Origin: JBEVJK01 sp040510195
Lineage (GTDB): Bacteria > Pseudomonadota > Alphaproteobacteria > Rhizobiales > Rhizobiaceae
Assembly: GCA_040510195.1 (NCBI GenBank)
Contig: JBEVJK010000115.1
Coordinates: 1 to 64,000 of the forward strand
Length of the DNA: 64,000 nt
Direction: 5' to 3'
Part shown: positions 61,723 to 64,000 of the stretch, one piece after another
Layout of the letters: every line of letters begins with the position of its first letter
How positions within the stretch are numbered: position 1 is the stretch's first letter
Notes under the pieces: generated by a model
Told to the model about the DNA's origin: nothing
Databases searched by the model: none
The model's input: only the letters and a program-made list of their open reading frames with translations
Program-made: the position numbers and the translations under genes

Positions 61723-62894
61723 TGGCGGACACGAGCGCAGGCCTGGCGGAGCCGATCCTCAAGGTCGAGCATCTGTCGATGAAGTTCGGTGGCCTGGTCG
61801 CCATCGGCGACCTGTCCTTCCAGGCCCGCCGGGGCGAAATCACCGCGCTGATCGGCCCCAACGGCGCCGGCAAGACGACGGTTTTCAACTGCATCACCGG
61901 CTTCTACAAGCCGACCGAGGGCATGATCACCCTCACCCGGCAGAACGGCGAGCAGCTGCTGCTCGAGCGCCTGCCCGACTTTCGCATCACCGACAAGGCG
62001 AAGGTGGCGCGCACCTTCCAGAACATCCGGCTGTTCTCCGGCATGACGCTGCTGGAGAACCTGCTGGTCGCCCAGCACAACAAGCTGATGCTTGCGTCCG
62101 GCTACACCGTGCTCGGCTTGCTGGGCCTCGGCGGCTATCGCGCCGCCTCTGCCGAATCGATCGAGCTTGCCCGCCACTGGCTGGACAAGATCGATCTCCT
62201 GAAGCGCGCCGACGACCCCGCCGGCGACCTGCCCTACGGCGCGCAGCGGCGGCTCGAGATTGCCCGCGCCATGTGCACGGGGCCCGAGCTCTTGTGCCTC
62301 GACGAGCCCGCCGCCGGTCTCAACCCGCGCGAGTCCGCCGGTCTCAATGCGCTGCTCAACGACATCAAGGACAACAGCGGCACCTCGATCCTGCTGATCG
62401 AGCACGACATGTCGGTGGTGATGCAGATCTCCGACCACGTGGTGGTGCTGGAATACGGCCGCAAGATCTCCGACGGCGACCCGACCTCGGTGAAGAGCGA
62501 CCCGCGCGTCATCGCCGCCTATCTGGGCGTCGACGACGAGGAGGTCGAGGAGGTGCTGGTGGAGGTCGGCGACGAGCAGGTCATCGAAGAGCTCGACGCC
62601 GAGCCGGACCGCGCGCACGGCCCGGAGGATTCGTCCTCGATGATGGCCGGCGCCGTGTCGGACACCATTGCCCACAGCGACGAGTATGGCGAGCGGGTGA
62701 CCGTTTCCCGCGGCGCCTCCAAGGCCGAGCAGGTCGACCGCCGCGCCGCCCGCGCCGCGGCGGCGGCAGCCGGTATCGCAGCCGCCGGAGCCGCCGCCAA
62801 GCCGCCGCGTGCCAAGGCGGGTGCGCCCAAGGCGGCAAAGCCGCGCAAGCCCGCCGGCGCTGCCAAGCCCGGCAAGCGCGGGGAGAAGAAGTGA
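61722..62894 (+). CDS. livG: Branched-chain amino acid ABC transporter ATPase LivG with long tail
   Basis: 390 residues. The ATPase domain (1-270) has Walker A GPNGAGKTT (45-53), ARTFQNIRLF, a signature-like LPYGAQRRLEIARA, Walker B LLCLDEPAAGLNP and the H-loop IEHDM. A normal LivG ends here. A 120-residue extension follows: acidic (271-303), then Ala/Lys/Pro-rich and basic (about 335-390), reminiscent of histone H1-like tails. Start and stop overlap livM and livF by TGATG junctions. Confidence 0.93.
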   Translation: MADTSAGLAEPILKVEHLSMKFGGLVAIGDLSFQARRGEITALIGPNGAGKTTVFNCITGFYKPTEGMITLTRQNGEQLLLERLPDFRITDKAKVARTFQNIRLFSGMTLLENLLVAQHNKLMLASGYTVLGLLGLGGYRAASAESIELARHWLDKIDLLKRADDPAGDLPYGAQRRLEIARAMCTGPELLCLDEPAAGLNPRESAGLNALLNDIKDNSGTSILLIEHDMSVVMQISDHVVVLEYGRKISDGDPTSVKSDPRVIAAYLGVDDEEVEEVLVEVGDEQVIEELDAEPDRAHGPEDSSSMMAGAVSDTIAHSDEYGERVTVSRGASKAEQVDRRAARAAAAAAGIAAAGAAAKPPRAKAGAPKAAKPRKPAGAAKPGKRGEKK

Positions 62895-63622
62895 TGGCGT
62901 CCAAGGCCCTGCTGCAGGTCGACGGCGTCGAAACCTACTACGGCAACATCCGAGCGCTCAACGGCGTCAACGTCGCCGTCGACGAGGGCGAGATCGTCGC
63001 CCTGATCGGCGCCAACGGTGCCGGCAAGTCGACGCTGATGATGACCATCTTCGGCGCGCCGCGGGCCCGCTCGGGCAAGATCACCTTCGCCGGCACCGAC
63101 ATCACACAGTTGCCGACGCACGAGATCGCGCGGATGCGCATCGCCCAGTCGCCGGAAGGGCGGCGCATCTTCCCGCGCATGACGGTGCGCGAGAACCTGC
63201 AGATGGGAGCCAACCTGGACAATCTGCAATATTTCGACGAGGACGTCGAAAAGGTGTTCACCTTGTTTCCGCGCCTCAAGGAGCGCATCGCGCAGCGCGG
63301 CGGCACGCTTTCCGGCGGCGAGCAGCAGATGCTGTCGATCGCCCGCGCGCTAATGGCGCGGCCCAAGCTGCTGCTGCTCGACGAGCCCTCGCTCGGCCTG
63401 GCTCCGCTGATCGTCAAGCAGATCTTCGACGCCATCCGCGAGCTGAACCGCACCCAGGGCCTGACCGTGTTCCTGGTCGAGCAGAACGCCTTCGGCGCGC
63501 TGAAGCTCGCCAACCGTGGTTATGTGATGGTCAACGGCAACGTCACCATGAGCGGCACCGGACGGGAGCTGCTCGCCGACCCCGAGGTGCGCGCCGCGTA
63601 TCTCGAGGGCGGGCGGCACTGA
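62894..63622 (+). CDS. livF: Branched-chain amino acid ABC transporter ATPase LivF
   Basis: 242-residue second ATPase of the transporter. Walker A GANGAGKST, the LivF-type SPEGRRIFPRMTVRENL, signature LSGGEQQMLSIARALM and Walker B LLLLDEPSLGLAP are intact; it ends normally, without a tail. It starts one base inside the livG stop codon. Confidence 0.96.
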   Translation: MASKALLQVDGVETYYGNIRALNGVNVAVDEGEIVALIGANGAGKSTLMMTIFGAPRARSGKITFAGTDITQLPTHEIARMRIAQSPEGRRIFPRMTVRENLQMGANLDNLQYFDEDVEKVFTLFPRLKERIAQRGGTLSGGEQQMLSIARALMARPKLLLLDEPSLGLAPLIVKQIFDAIRELNRTQGLTVFLVEQNAFGALKLANRGYVMVNGNVTMSGTGRELLADPEVRAAYLEGGRH

Positions 63623-63648
63623 ACGTCCGGCGCCGGGGAGGAAGAACG

Positions 63649-63996
63649 ATGCAGGGCATCATCTACGAAGAGCCGTCGATCTGGCAGTTCTTCTTCGTCA
63701 CCTGCCTGCTGGGCGGATGGGCGGCCTGGATGACCGGCCGCGCCTGCGCGCAGACCTGGCGCACCTACGGCCAGCTGATCGCCTACATGATCCTGCTCGG
63801 CGTCGCGGTGCGCTTCATCCACCATGCGTTGTTCAACGGCACGATGTTCACCCTGCATTACTATGTGGTCGACACGATCGTGCTCATCATCGTCGGCACG
63901 ATCGGCTACCGGTACACGCGGGCCAACCAGATGGTGACCCAGTACAACTGGCTCTATGAGCGCTCGTCGCTGCTCTCCTGGAAGCCGAAGAGCTAG
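63649..63996 (+). CDS. Small membrane protein of liv operons (DUF6867-like)
   Basis: 115 residues with three predicted membrane segments (about 13-35, 42-63 and 73-93) and a short C-terminal cytoplasmic stretch. GGGGAGGAAG precedes the ATG. It follows livF by 26 bases, so it belongs to the same transcript. Homologous small proteins of unknown role occur at this place in rhizobial liv operons; I recognise it by context and topology, not by a catalytic motif. A GAGG at the right edge suggests that another gene, perhaps the periplasmic binding protein, follows. Confidence 0.75.
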   Translation: MQGIIYEEPSIWQFFFVTCLLGGWAAWMTGRACAQTWRTYGQLIAYMILLGVAVRFIHHALFNGTMFTLHYYVVDTIVLIIVGTIGYRYTRANQMVTQYNWLYERSSLLSWKPKS

Positions 63997-64000
63997 GAGG

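Overview
The window looks like chromosomal core DNA of a high-GC alphaproteobacterium of the order Hyphomicrobiales (Rhizobiales). Three things point there. The gene order ruvC-ruvA-ruvB / ybgC-tolQRAB-pal-ybgF-tilS-ftsH and the order obgE-proB-proA-nadD / rsfS-rlmH-envC-ctpA-yibQ-rppH / 6S RNA / 5-formyl-THF cyclo-ligase are typical of the group. An RcdA homologue sits next to perfect CtrA boxes (TTAA-N7-TTAA). No rRNA, tRNA, CRISPR array, insertion sequence or prophage gene was recognised.

Layout. 1-8.9 kb: minus-strand tol-pal envelope operon running into tilS and a truncated ftsH. 9-10.2 kb: an exported GH5-type glycosidase on the opposite strand. 10.2-13.3 kb: ruvCAB, interrupted by an AbrB/PIN toxin-antitoxin-like pair joined to ruvB by ATGA overlaps; the toxin has lost one catalytic acidic residue. 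13.3-14.3 kb: rcdA and a gene-free stretch with two CtrA boxes and a candidate small RNA. 14.3-21.2 kb: acyl-CoA ligase, OpgC-like acyltransferase, ThiE-like protein, Sel1-repeat protein, EF-P, SuhB and a hemolysin III family protein. 21.2-25.4 kb: four transcription regulators of different families. 25.5-31.4 kb: an ExbB/MotA-like plus OmpA-like pair, an M32 carboxypeptidase, an ABC exporter and rpmE.

31.6-35.8 kb holds the least explained part: two tandem paralogous proteins of about 700 residues with no recognisable family. 35.8-40.9 kb: a SelW-like protein, YebC, an exported MBL-like protein, TerC, a YmdB-like phosphoesterase, 5-FCL, 6S RNA and RppH. 40.9-52.4 kb: the conserved obgE-to-yibQ block on the minus strand, split by an MscS channel and an MFS transporter. 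52.5-55.1 kb: an EEP-family hydrolase, a GNAT acetyltransferase, rpmA and rplU.

55.1-59.1 kb is a hydroxyproline catabolic cluster: a divergent GntR regulator, then a deaminase, an FAD oxidase and an epimerase. 59.4-64 kb is a branched-chain-type amino acid ABC operon (livHMGF plus a small membrane protein) that continues past the right edge. A plausible link is that the Liv system imports amino acids and the hyp genes degrade hydroxyproline, but the sequence does not prove that they share a substrate.
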